DNA of 64,000 nt, taken from Anagrus nilaparvatae (taxonomy: Eukaryota; Arthropoda; Insecta; Hymenoptera; Mymaridae). The notes below the pieces were generated by a model. That model saw only the letters and a program-made list of their open reading frames with translations, had not been told where the DNA came from and ran no database searches. Made by a program: the position numbers and the translations under genes. The stretch covers positions 25,298,501 to 25,362,500 of the forward strand of contig JAKSXM010000007.1 in the NCBI GenBank assembly GCA_022575985.1, in the 5' to 3' direction. This document shows, one piece after another, positions 25,401-37,400 of the stretch (positions within the stretch are counted from its first letter, which is position 1; every line of letters starts with the position of its first letter).

Positions 25401-28400
25401 TAATTAGTAAGAGAGAGAGAGAGAGAAAGAGAGAAATTATCTAGTTATAAACATGATTGGTTTTGCAGAAACTATTAGATCTGAAATATACTGTATTTTA
25501 TTTTAGTATTATTGTTTTTTTTTATTAAATAAATAAAATAATAAATTTTATCTTCCCAACTTATTGAAGTTATGATACTTATCAATACTTGATAAAGTAT
25601 CCATTTTATTTTGATTTTGCATAAATTATTTGCAAAAATAAAGAAATCAAATTAAATATATAATTCTTTGCCAAATCATGAAAGATGTTTGTTATTAAAA
25701 CGGAGTCGCAAAAAAAAACAAAATTATTGCCAATGAAAGATGGATTATTGTATATAAAAGAAATGGAAAATATTTAAAAATAATATGGGAAAGAAAAAGA
25801 TAGATATTTAACAATAAACCCGATAATGGTTTTCAAATATCACTGGTTACAATATTTTAAGATATTAGTACTTTCATGGAAATAAATGAGGTATTACAAC
25901 AAAAAAAAAAAAAAATATTGCAGTATTTTTAAATTTTTTGTTTTTTTAATTATGAGAAAAAAAATTTTTTTAAATTCGGTGTCAGATCCAAAAAATTACT
26001 TTAAACCAACTTTCTAAAACTAGTACTCTCATAGAAATAAATTAGGTACTACGTCCAAAGAAAAAAAAATTAAGAAAAAAATTTTCAAAAAATAAATTAT
26101 AAGATTCGAGATATAGAGTAAAAACCATACTTTCAAATACTTTCATGGAAATAAATGAGGTATTACATCCAAATTAAAAAAAAAAAAAGTAGTTTGAGAT
26201 TTTATGATTAAAAAATTTTTGGAAAAAAAAATTAGGTCTTAATTCCATAATGTTTGTGAAATATCACCAATTACACACACACACACACACACACACATAC
26301 ATACATACATACTTTTTTTTAAAACCGGTTTTTTAGTTTCCTTAGGTCCCAAAACGTGCTTATATGCCAAAAAATCAAAAATCGAAATTTGACCTATCAC
26401 AATGGTTCATCTTTTCTGGTTCTTCCAAACACTAGTGAGTCAAATAAAGGGACAATTACTTTAATTGATGAAAGGAAATTTCCAAAGAGCTATTAAAATA
26501 AAAATAAATCGAATTTTCCTATTAATTAAAGATAAATCGTATAAATTTACAATTCTATGCAGTTGCTAAGATTACATTGAAAAAAAAAAACAAAACAATA
26601 AAACAAAAAGAAATAGGAATAAAGTATTAAAAAATAAAAATTTCTTTATAAATAAACTTGATTCGTCATTTACAAAAGCTTGCATTATTGCCCCGAAGCA
26701 TTTTTAACTTTCAATTTATTTATAAAAGCTTTGTTTTTCCTTTTCTTATTCTACATATATATATTTACCATTTTATTCATAATTTTTGAGAAACAAAAAA
26801 GTAATTTTAATAGTATAATAAATTTATTTTCTGTAAGCAGATTACCAACTGTATCATTAATTTTTTTTTTCATTAATCATTTAAAAACAAAACAAAGCAG
26901 ACACTTTTAAATAATTTATAGTAGTTTTAAAAAAGTTAAAAAATTCTTTTGAAAAAATGTTCATTTTAGTATAAAATTAAAATTAATGATAAAATAAGAA
27001 AAATGTAAGTTGTTATTAATATTAATTAATCTTAAACAAACGAAGCAAGAATAACAAAATGAAATAAAATTATCAATATATTTTCGTTTATAATTCATAA
27101 AAGGATAATCTAACCTCTTTGTTTTAGTATTTTCAAAAAACAAGTACCACAACTGCATGCTTAAACGAGAATGAGTGAGAAAAGGATGATATAACATGAA
27201 TGCAGAATTTAGCAAACCATAATCATGCATGTATGAAATATTGTTTATGTACGAATATAATATTATCAGGTCAAAGAGGATTAAGAATTAAAACTACCTA
27301 TAACTTATTTGAGTATTTTCTATCTGCTGGGTTGTTAAATCTTTTCAACTTCGAAAATATGACGTTATTCGTTTTAATATTTGTTTTTCATTTTATTATA
27401 ATAATAGAATAATATAATAAACGTGTTTTATTTAATTTAGGTTAATAATAAAATTTTATATCAATATTTTTTTAGCTTTAAGGTAGGTCAAAAGTTTAAC
27501 TTTTGTATCTAACATAATAAATAATCAGTTATGGATGTATTATATTTGCATCCATGAGTGAATTGGATTTTCAAAAATGAGTTATTGATGCGTTTGCTTA
27601 AAGCATAAAAAAAATTACAATTGACTGAATTTATATTAGAATCTTTTTGAATTGTATTGAAGCTATAAAAAATTGTACACATACGACATAAAAAAGATCT
27701 ACTATAAAGCTGAGTCGTTAAATAATACAGGACATTATAAAGTTTTATCTAAAATGAAGTTGCTATCAGTCAGTGCAACCACAAAATTTATTTTATGCAA
27801 CAACTTTGCCATTTGTGCTTTGTGGCTTAGCAAAGAGGAAAATAAACGTCTCGTACGGTATTGTTGTATAAATAATTAAAAAATTTCTACTAAATAAAGA
27901 GCAAAGAAGAAAATTTTAAGTGGTCTTTCTAAACCCATGTAAAGCTTTTAATGAGTATATAAAAGGTATATTAAATACTATGTATGATGCTATTATTTTA
28001 CCAAATTTACTTTATTTTGAAATTTTCAAAGAATTATTGCTCATGAAAAGCTACTTTTTGGTTCCTCAATGAGGAACCATTGTGATAGGTCAAATTTTGA
28101 TTTTTGTTTTTTTGGCATATAAGTACGTTTTGGGACCTCAGGAAGCTAAAAAATCGGTTTTAAAAAAAATTCTGTATGTGTGTGTGTGTGTGTGTGTGTG
28201 AGTGTGTAACCGGTGAAATTTCACAGCCATTATGGAATTAAGACCTAATTTTTTTTTCAAAAATTTTTTCATCAAAAAATTTCAAACTACTTTTTTTTTT
28301 TAATTTGGATGTAATACCTCATTTATTACCATAAAAGTACTTATATTTGAAAGTATGGTTTTTACTCGATATCTCGAATCTGATAATTAATTTTTGGAAA

Positions 28401-31400
28401 ATTTTTTTCTCGAAATTTTCGCCACAAAAAAATACAAAAAACACCAAATATTTTTTCTTTTTGGACGTAGTACCTAATTTATTTCTATGAGAGTACTAGT
28501 TTTAGAAAGTTCGTTTATAGTAATTTTTTAGATCTGATTCCCAATTTTTTCAAAACTTTTTTCTCAAAATTAAAAAAACAAAAAATTTAAGTATGATTGC
28601 ATGCTTGTAATCAGTGATATCTGTGGCATATCGAAGTATTAAGCTCATTGTTTGAGGAACCTTAGTGCCAGCTAGTTGGCAGGGTATTTTACACTTTTTT
28701 GAGAACCGCATCTACTTTATTAAAGATAACACAAACAAAAACTAATATAACCCTATATATATAGCACAAAATTAATTATATATTAGATATTTTCAATGCC
28801 TAACACTACAAACTTAAATTCATCATAGAATTGGAACATAACAATATAATAAGTTTTTGTGGTATAATTTTGATAAAAATTGTGTAAAATATTGAATCAC
28901 TTTGTGGACTGCAGTATAATCTTATCCATAATTTTACTACGTGTTCCTACAAGAGTATTAAGAAATCCTGGCCCTAGATTTGATCCACCTTTCCCAAGAT
29001 GTCAATATGCTTCTAAATAAATAACAATAGATTTATGTATGAAATATAATAACTTTGAATAATTTGATATCTTTGTTGACACCTTTTACAGTGTTCGTCA
29101 AGTAACGTGTAAAATGTTAGTTTATAGTTAATGATGTGTAGTATAGGGTTATTAACCCAGTTGTGGATTGATCACCGGAGTCACTGATGACGGTTGCCAG
29201 TGCTAGCCCCTACCCTGGAGTGGTCTCCCTCTAAAAAGGTAAGCAATCCTGACTGGGTCCTGGCATTAAGAGTTGAGTTGATATTGAATCTGGAGTTTGA
29301 ACCACGAAACTAAAATACTACACATGATCTTTGACTAAAGCATCAGTTTATGTGAAGTGAGCATGAACTTGTCCACTGGGTTGACTAACTAATTAATTTT
29401 ATTTCATTGTTAGAGGCTGTATAAACTACTATTCATTGATTCTTATTTTACTTTATTAGTTTATATTATATTTTATTCTATCTTTATTACTTTTGTTACT
29501 TTTGATTAATTAAATTTTAATTAGCATGATGACCTCTTATAATTATATTATTTTGTTATTAATTATTACAATTCTTAATTTAATTTTGTATTTTGGGACT
29601 TGATCCTGTATTATGTAATTGGCACTATTAAAGCATTTTTTCTACTGGAATTTGATATTTTGATTCTAATAATTTACTGCATCAAAATATTGCTATGGTA
29701 TAATCTTGTTGATCCTGGCTTAATTTTGTCTTAATCTGACCATCTTAATAGCTAATAAATATATCAAAAGCAGCTTTAACTAAATAATATACAGTAATTA
29801 TAAAATTACAAAGAACAATAATCCAAAAAAACAATAATTACAGAAAAAAAATCTTCATCAAAGTACTCTACGGATTTGGATTAAACCAGAACAGGAAATC
29901 ATTGACAACAACATATATCAAGTCATGTAACGAATAAATAAAGATATGGCAACAAGTTAAGTTGTAATAATATTGATAATATTTTTATAGGTGGATTCAA
30001 AAGATTCAATATCTAAGCAACTTGATGAACGTATAATAAGAGATGAAAAATTTTTAATTGTCACTCATTCTAACATAAATGGTTATACATTTAATTTTGA
30101 AAAACCCCAAGTTATAAAATCAAAAGTCAAATTATTGTATTCATAATATATTATATTAGTGGAAATTAAGTGTAATCTGTAACAGGATAAAATAGTCAAC
30201 TCTAAGTTACCTATCGAATAGTTTAAAAATTAAATTAAGTTAATTTTGTAAGTTTATATGAATAAAATATTTGTAAGTTTTTAGTAAAGTTATTGGTATC
30301 ATATATTATTTTATTATAGAGCGAAGCTCTACCTTAATGGATGCAAAAATCGACACCTTTCGGACACGATATAGCCAAAACGATCAAACGGAATGCTTTC
30401 ATTTTTTAAAACTGAGTTTATTTTATCGAGTTAATGACCCCTATTGTTTTTGGGCCCAATCTGCTATTTCTAAAGGCATGTTTATTCTTGTACTTTTGCT
30501 TCATACAGGTGAAAAACCTTCTAAATGTTATCCGCGCGATAAATTTCATAGCTTTTGGATAAACTTTGCATCAGTGAAATATCATAAAAATGCAAAATAA
30601 CACAAGATTCTTATATTTTTAGGCACGATCACCCTATGTATGCAATACATAGATGAAATCGTGCCTTATAAGTTTGTCAGGTCAAAAAACGGAAAAATTT
30701 CTAAATAGTCCAATTCGTGGAGAAATTTGGTCCCCAGGTCATTCCGATGCCTCTAAATGCTTATATTGCCTTGTTGTGTGTAGGGATGTATGTTCGAGAA
30801 AGTGTATCCTCAAGATCACAGAACCTACTCGATGAATCAAAAATTCCTTAAACCAAATTTTTTGAAATAAGATCTAGTTGTAGGGTTTTCAATTTCAAGT
30901 GATTTCATCAAAAAACTGATTTCAGATATCAAAAAAAATTATTAAAAAATAATAAAAATGGTAAAAAATGAATTGGTTTTGAATTTAATACATCCAAAAT
31001 GTGGTTAATGGTCTAAAATAACCAGAAAATAACTAAATTAATTGAAATTTATTTTTTAGGCACGATTACCCTGTGTATGCAATACATAGATGAAATCGTG
31101 CCTTAAAAGTTCATTAGGTTAAAAAATAAAAAAGTCTTTAAATTGTCCAATTTATGAAGGAATTTGGTCCCCAGGTCATTCCGATGCCTCTACATGCTTT
31201 TATTGCCTTGGTGTATAATGATAAATAATAGTTTTCAATTTATGAGGGCGTGGATCACATCAACGTTATTAAAGAGAAAATACTCAATAAATATGTGATC
31301 GTGCCTGAAATAAAAAAGCCTTAGCTTTTTTATAATTCTTTATGATTTTTATTATTTATTAATTAATCCAAATTTTATTCAATTAAACATTTAACGCCCA

Positions 31401-34400
31401 AGAGCCTATCTACGAGTTCTAAATTAATTTTAAAACCAAATTCTATTTTTCTAAAAATGTATCCATATGTTAAAAAGTCTCTATTCTCAGAATTTGATTT
31501 CAAATTTTGTATAAAATTAACCGAAAACTCATTATTTAGGGTAAAAGTTGGATACTAAAAAAAATCGACTCGTTGCTTATCAGTATTGTAAATAGCATCA
31601 AAAAAAGGTATACTTAATGAAGAATAATAAAATTTTCATTTTTTGTATATATTTTAGGACACATTTTTTTTGCATGATTTTTCTTAATTTGAAAATGGCG
31701 GATGCAGAATTAGAAAAAATTACGAAAAACAAGTTGCATTAGATTATTTGTTTTTAGGAATATTTTTTGGAATTTTACATAAATATTGGTTTTAAAATTA
31801 ATTTAGTATTCAAAAAGAAATCTAAACGTAAAATTTCAAATATTAATATTACATATATATTTTTGTACTAAACCTAGTTCAAAGAATATGCAACTCCATC
31901 CGTATGCATTCTATGTATAATTCAATTATCATTGAATTTTTTTATTCTTATACATTGATCAGTTTGAAAAATTGATTTAAAACTAATAACTAATAAGTTT
32001 TTAATTCTTCTGAAGGTTATTTCATTGAAATAAAACCGAAATAAAACTTTGGGGACCCATAACTTTATCTAACACGTCACCAAAAAAATTAGAATACAAA
32101 AGTAGGTATGCTTTGATTATGAAATACGAAATCTGGGGTCCAAAGTGGCTGGGCAGTACAGGACATGAGATCAGCAAAAACTACCCCATTTTAGTTTTTT
32201 TGCAATATTTTGGAAGCAGAGCTAAAATTACATATTAACTGCCTTTTTTGAAGAAAGGGTAGGAAAATATAATTACAAGCTCTAATTGGGCTATAAGACT
32301 AATTACACAGGCACACAAAATAAAAAGTCATGTACCAGAGCGTAGACCCCCTGTTATGGGGGTTTTTGGTGGTGCTAAAACCGAATATGGCCATAGAATA
32401 AGGAAAAAAACTAGCCAATTTGCTCTCAGTGCCCCCATATGACCCCCCAAAAAGTGAAAAATTTTCAATAATTACAAGCTCTAATTGGGCTCTAAGACTA
32501 ATTATAGGACGTGAAAACTATACTTTTAAAAAGGACTAGTTTTAATATATATAGATGCTAAGCAACATTACAATAAAATCGCTATTCTTATAATTTGTAA
32601 TTATCACCTTTACTAGATGTTAAGATTCTAAACCCAATTTATTTAGAGTCTGTAAACCTGTATTATTTTAAGTCCCTAAACTTGAATTTTTCTAAGCCTC
32701 TCAAAGTAAATTATTCAAAGTCCCTAAATATAAAATATTTTAAGTTCCTAACCCCACATGATTTTTGACATTTGACCCCACTTGATTTTCAGATTCACAG
32801 GTTACCCCTCCTTAGAAACATGTTCAATGTTAAAACTACGATTTTTGCAGCAAATTGAAAAATTGATCATTTTGGGACAAAAATGGGCATTCAATTTACT
32901 GACTGTAAAGAATTAAATTAGAAAGGTAATAATGTTTTGCAAACAAATAATTCTAAAGGACAAATAAAGAATTTTCAGAAAAAAGCTTTTAGAAAATTGT
33001 TGAGACCTATAAAACCCATTTTTGTCTAAAATTGCAATTTTTTAGATAATTTAAAAATTAATCATTTCGGGACAAAAATGACCATTTGGTTAAATTGCTA
33101 TAACATTGAGAAAAATTGCGGTATCCAAGGCTTGAAAAATGACTTTAATACCAAAAAATTGTGACCAACAAGAAGTGTTTTTGTTAACTAACTAACTAAA
33201 ATGCAATATTACCAAAAAACTACATTTAAAAGCCTTGTGCACAGTATTCTTGTGCCTAGAAGGCCCGTTGGAATAAACGGAGGTTATCGGAGGTTTTTTT
33301 CAATTATTAATGAAAGTAATTTGTAATTTGGTTTCCTAAAGTTAGCGGTCTCTTGTTAGAGAAAGCAAAGTAAAGACTCCGAAAAATCTGCCCTCTTATT
33401 GCATCTTTGTTAACTTTTTGCATAAGGGAACTTAAGCAAAATTTTTTCTTGCAAAATCTTTGTGATTACATGATCTTCCGGTGCTGGACATGGTATTTTT
33501 AAAGTCATATGACAAAATTAAATTCATAGGTTGGTATCAATGGTACCTCCGTACGTTGCGTTCACTTATACTAAGATATAATAGTGTTAGTATGTGTTAA
33601 TGCCGGGCAGGGGTGGGTAAAAAAGTGATGTTTTAGGGGTGGGGGGGGGGGGGGGTAAATACAGAGCGATCCAGAGCGGATGCATTGTTTGTTTATTAGT
33701 TAACCAATCGCAGCTAAGATTACAAGCATCAACAACTAGTGATGCACCTAATAAAATAAAATTCACGTCCCACCCGGGATCACCGTGTATTGACGTTTTA
33801 GGGGGGGAGGGGTTGAAATATTAACGACGTCTTCTGGGGAGAGGGGTATGAAATGGACTTAGAATATTTCCGATTAAGGGACTTAGAATAATTTAAAGTG
33901 GGAGTAAGCACAAGAACTTAGAATACTTTAGGTTTATGGACTTAGGATAATTTATATTTTGGGATTTATTGTAATTTCGATCTTAGGACTTACAATAATT
34001 AGGGAATATACGTTAAAACGTTATAAGTGAACATGATTCATGATCGTTGTTTGTGTGAAAACACAAACCAGTTATAAGTTTTTTTCATTTTTTGTTAAAT
34101 TCAGGGGTAGTTTTATCCATTTTTGCCCCCGTATAGGAGTCAGTAAATTAAATAAAAGTTAAATAGGATAAAACTTTTTCAAATGCAAGATTAAAAAAAA
34201 AATAAAGAAAAAAACTCACATTGTATTTTTCCGATTTTATCTTACCCTGGAGATATTTTTCAACACCAATAGTTATAGATCTAATATTCCTTTATTGATA
34301 CAGAATAAAAGAATAAATTCAATATTTAGTTAATTACTCTTAAAATGTGGCACTATTAATTTGATCATTAGTTCCAAAATATTCTGAAAAAACTCATAAG

Positions 34401-37400
34401 ATGGAAAGTTTCTGCTGTATTTTCCTATTTTCTAACCCAGTAGGACCCCAAATTCGGATTCAGTGACATACAAAACCTACAGAAGACTTTTTTTCTTTCT
34501 CTGGTTGACGAATTCGGAAACCGTTACACCTCATTCTGACTTGTGTAATATTATTTTGGTAATTATGTTAATTGAGGGGTATTAGAGTTCAGAGTAACTT
34601 TTTTGTTGTAGGTGAATTATAGAAAAAGGACGTAATAACAAAGTTTCGCCAACAAAAGTTTGGTTGAAATCTTTTCAGCAAACAAATAATAAGGTTTCAA
34701 AATAAGGGGCGGATTTTTCGTGTACTTTTTGGCTAATACTTAAAAATTTTAACTATGCTTAACATTTTTTTACGTCTTATTTAAACATTATTATTGAACT
34801 CAATCAAATCAAAGCTTTTAAAATCCCTAAATTAAAAAATTACTGAAACTCTTTTTTTGCTTTTTTCTAACATGATCAGCTTCGCTCTACCCGTCTTTGA
34901 CGGTATCTAGTAATTAACACCATATTATCCTAAACTCAAGGCCCCTTATTAATAAATATTTCCATATACCAATTTCTTTATACAACAATAGTAATGCTAA
35001 TAAGGGACTTACAATAATTGTTTAACGCTGAGTGATGTAGGAGGTTTTATATCAAAAACTTTATTGTTAATTGTATGATAATAGGCAAAATTTTATTTCA
35101 GCATTATTGCATTAGGGGTAAGTTTCATACTGAAATCAGAAAAACAAGCGTTACGCAATAATTAAACGTTACCGAATAAAAACTATTTTTTATCATTTTA
35201 TTTAATAAAAATTTCACGTCAGGATAATTCATTTTTAGCATTTCTACAAATAATTTTATATGATTTTTTTAAATTAACCAAAAATGGTTAATTTTACAAC
35301 GTAATGATCACGTACAGTGTTTCTCCATAAGGTATTAGGTTAGCTCGTCAGTAGACACCTAATACACCTTATCTAGACACCGTTTAATTATTTAAAAAAC
35401 AAAAAATATTAAAAATACAAAATTAATTTTTTTTTTTTTTTAATTTAATTTATTTTGAAGTTAGTTAGATTACGAGAAGAGTAATCATAAAAGTTTATTA
35501 ACATCTAGTTTTGCGAAGGCTTACGGATTTAGATAAACGGACATCTAGTAACATGTTTCTACTGTTATTCAAATGAGATTTAAAGATTATCTCTTGCTTG
35601 ACATAAGATAAAAAATCTAACAACTAAATAAATTTTAATCGTGCTTACATGACGTTACACGGTTTACACAAAATAAAACTTGATAATATTTGAGAAAATT
35701 ATAGTGAATCTGAGTTTATTGATATCCATCGTTAATAATAATTTTTGGACTATTTAGACGTAAAGTACTATTATTCAACAAGTGCGTTAAATGTTGACCT
35801 CGGTATGGTAATATGAGCAACAGTTATTAGAGAATGTAGCGATGAGTGATTATAATTATTTATCACCTAACATATTTAATAACTGTTGTATGCAGTTTTT
35901 TAATTACTTTTTTTTGGTAAAATGTTAAAATTAAAAAAAAATGTTAACACTCATAAAAGGGGCCAAAATATTTGCGCAATTAGATTTTGTCTTATATCCT
36001 GGTAAAAAAATAACATTTATAGAATTACTGAGATCTGGGCAGATTTTATCAGAATTTGGAACTTGCTTTTCTGTCCAAGATAAATATATCAGAAAATTCT
36101 GACTAAGTTATTGGATTACTTGGAAAACTTGACTAAAGATAACCTTATCAGACAAATTTAAAAAAAAACTCTAAAAGGCTGTAAAAGGTTACTGACAATT
36201 TTTAAAAATATTTATGGTATTTTTATTGTCTTTTTTTATAGCACGTTTAGAAATATTTAAATTTGTATGAAAAAATGGGTTATAGTAAAATTTTCTGAGG
36301 AGTCCAAAAATCGTATCAAAATTTTCTCAAATTTTCATCTAGGTACAGAAAAGTGGGTTCTAGAAATTCTTTTGCTTTTACGTTTTTTTTACCAGAGTAA
36401 ATTTTATGATGAAATATGATTGTCTGGAACTTAGGGAACTATTATGTGACCTAGCGATTGTAATAAAAATTTTATGTATTTTTCAAAACCAGTTCATAAA
36501 ATATTTTATCAGTTACGCAATCATATTATTTTCAAAAAGTTTTAAAATCAATTTTATGTTAACAGAAATATCAAGAAAATAAGGGGTAAAAAGTGCCTCG
36601 AAATATAAAAAAAATCATCTCAATTTTTGGTTCATCTCATTGACCTCTTAGGCTAAGATTCGATGTTTAAAAATTTAAGTACTATTTATTAATACATCAA
36701 GTTTTATTATTTTAGGTTATTTTAGGTTTTATAAGAATTAATTTAATTAAAATATCAAAATTGTTTTTTAACACAAAAAGTTATGACTTTATACCTGATG
36801 GCTCAACTTGCGAAGTTAAAGAAAAAATATTTTAATGAATTTTAAAGCCAAAAAGTAATATATTCTTTTTGCATTTAAATGCAAAAATCTAAATATTAGC
36901 TAAAGAAAAAAAGAAGAAAAGTGAGAAAGCTAAAATAGAAAATTATTCTTAACACGAAAATTCTCTCTAGTAAACATAAATATAAATAGAGTTAAGTAAT
37001 GCGAATCTTTATCCTATAATGTAAAACCACTTAAATTTATAAGGCTTAAGTAAATTTAAGTGTTTGAAATTGAACAGAAATTCAAGACTTTAATTTATAA
37101 GAAAGTATTTTTTTTCTCTCTTATTTTCAATTTTCCACAAGCTTTCTCTGAACTCAACTACAAATTTAAAGATAAATGTCAATTTTCTCAAATAAAAAAG
37201 CAAGAAAGCTTTTTTAAAGCAAAGTCATTGCATAATTCAAAAGTTAAGGTGAAGAATAATTTTTTTTATTTTTCAATTAAAATAATATTTAATTGAAAAA
37301 TAAGCTAATTAATCGGCACCCTTTTTTATTTAATTTAAAAACTTTTCAAAGATTTTTTTCAATTCTAAAGAAAGTTAATTAATTTTTTTTAAAGAAACAA

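Larger units (their letters stand above)
24880..28681. mobile_element. Composite inverted-repeat element (family FB-A)
   Basis: The outer ends match as inverted repeats: CTGCCAACTAGCTGGCACTG at 24880 on the plus strand and CTGCCAACTAGCTGGCACTA at 28681 on the minus strand, continuing GAGGTTCCTCAA / AAGGTTCCTCAA. The inner arms 25855-26420 and 28060-28620 are also inverted copies (for example GACCTATCACAATGG with CCATTGTGATAGGTC), each with a CA/TG microsatellite. 1.6 kb of unrelated AT-rich DNA lies in the centre, and about 0.9 kb between the left outer end and left inner arm has no partner. No transposase is seen. Confidence 0.6.
30315..31680 (+). mobile_element. Repeat Z copy 1, with zinc-finger-linker reading frame
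   Basis: It begins with the hairpin AGAGCGAAGCTCT, then a reading frame 30337-30600 (87 codons) containing [10 protein letters not shown], the linker signature of C2H2 zinc fingers, with only one Cys and no complete finger. The same sequence recurs at 42512-43205. The 3' non-coding half (31336-31680) also aligns with 42911-43205. The two halves of this copy are separated by a nested TIR element (30621-31306). The frame is fairly well kept between copies, but an insertion breaks copy 2. Confidence 0.65.

Noticed and set aside
33639..33824. 61-codon ORF starting in a G run
   Set aside because: The frame depends on homopolymer length and lies in a dispersed repeat.
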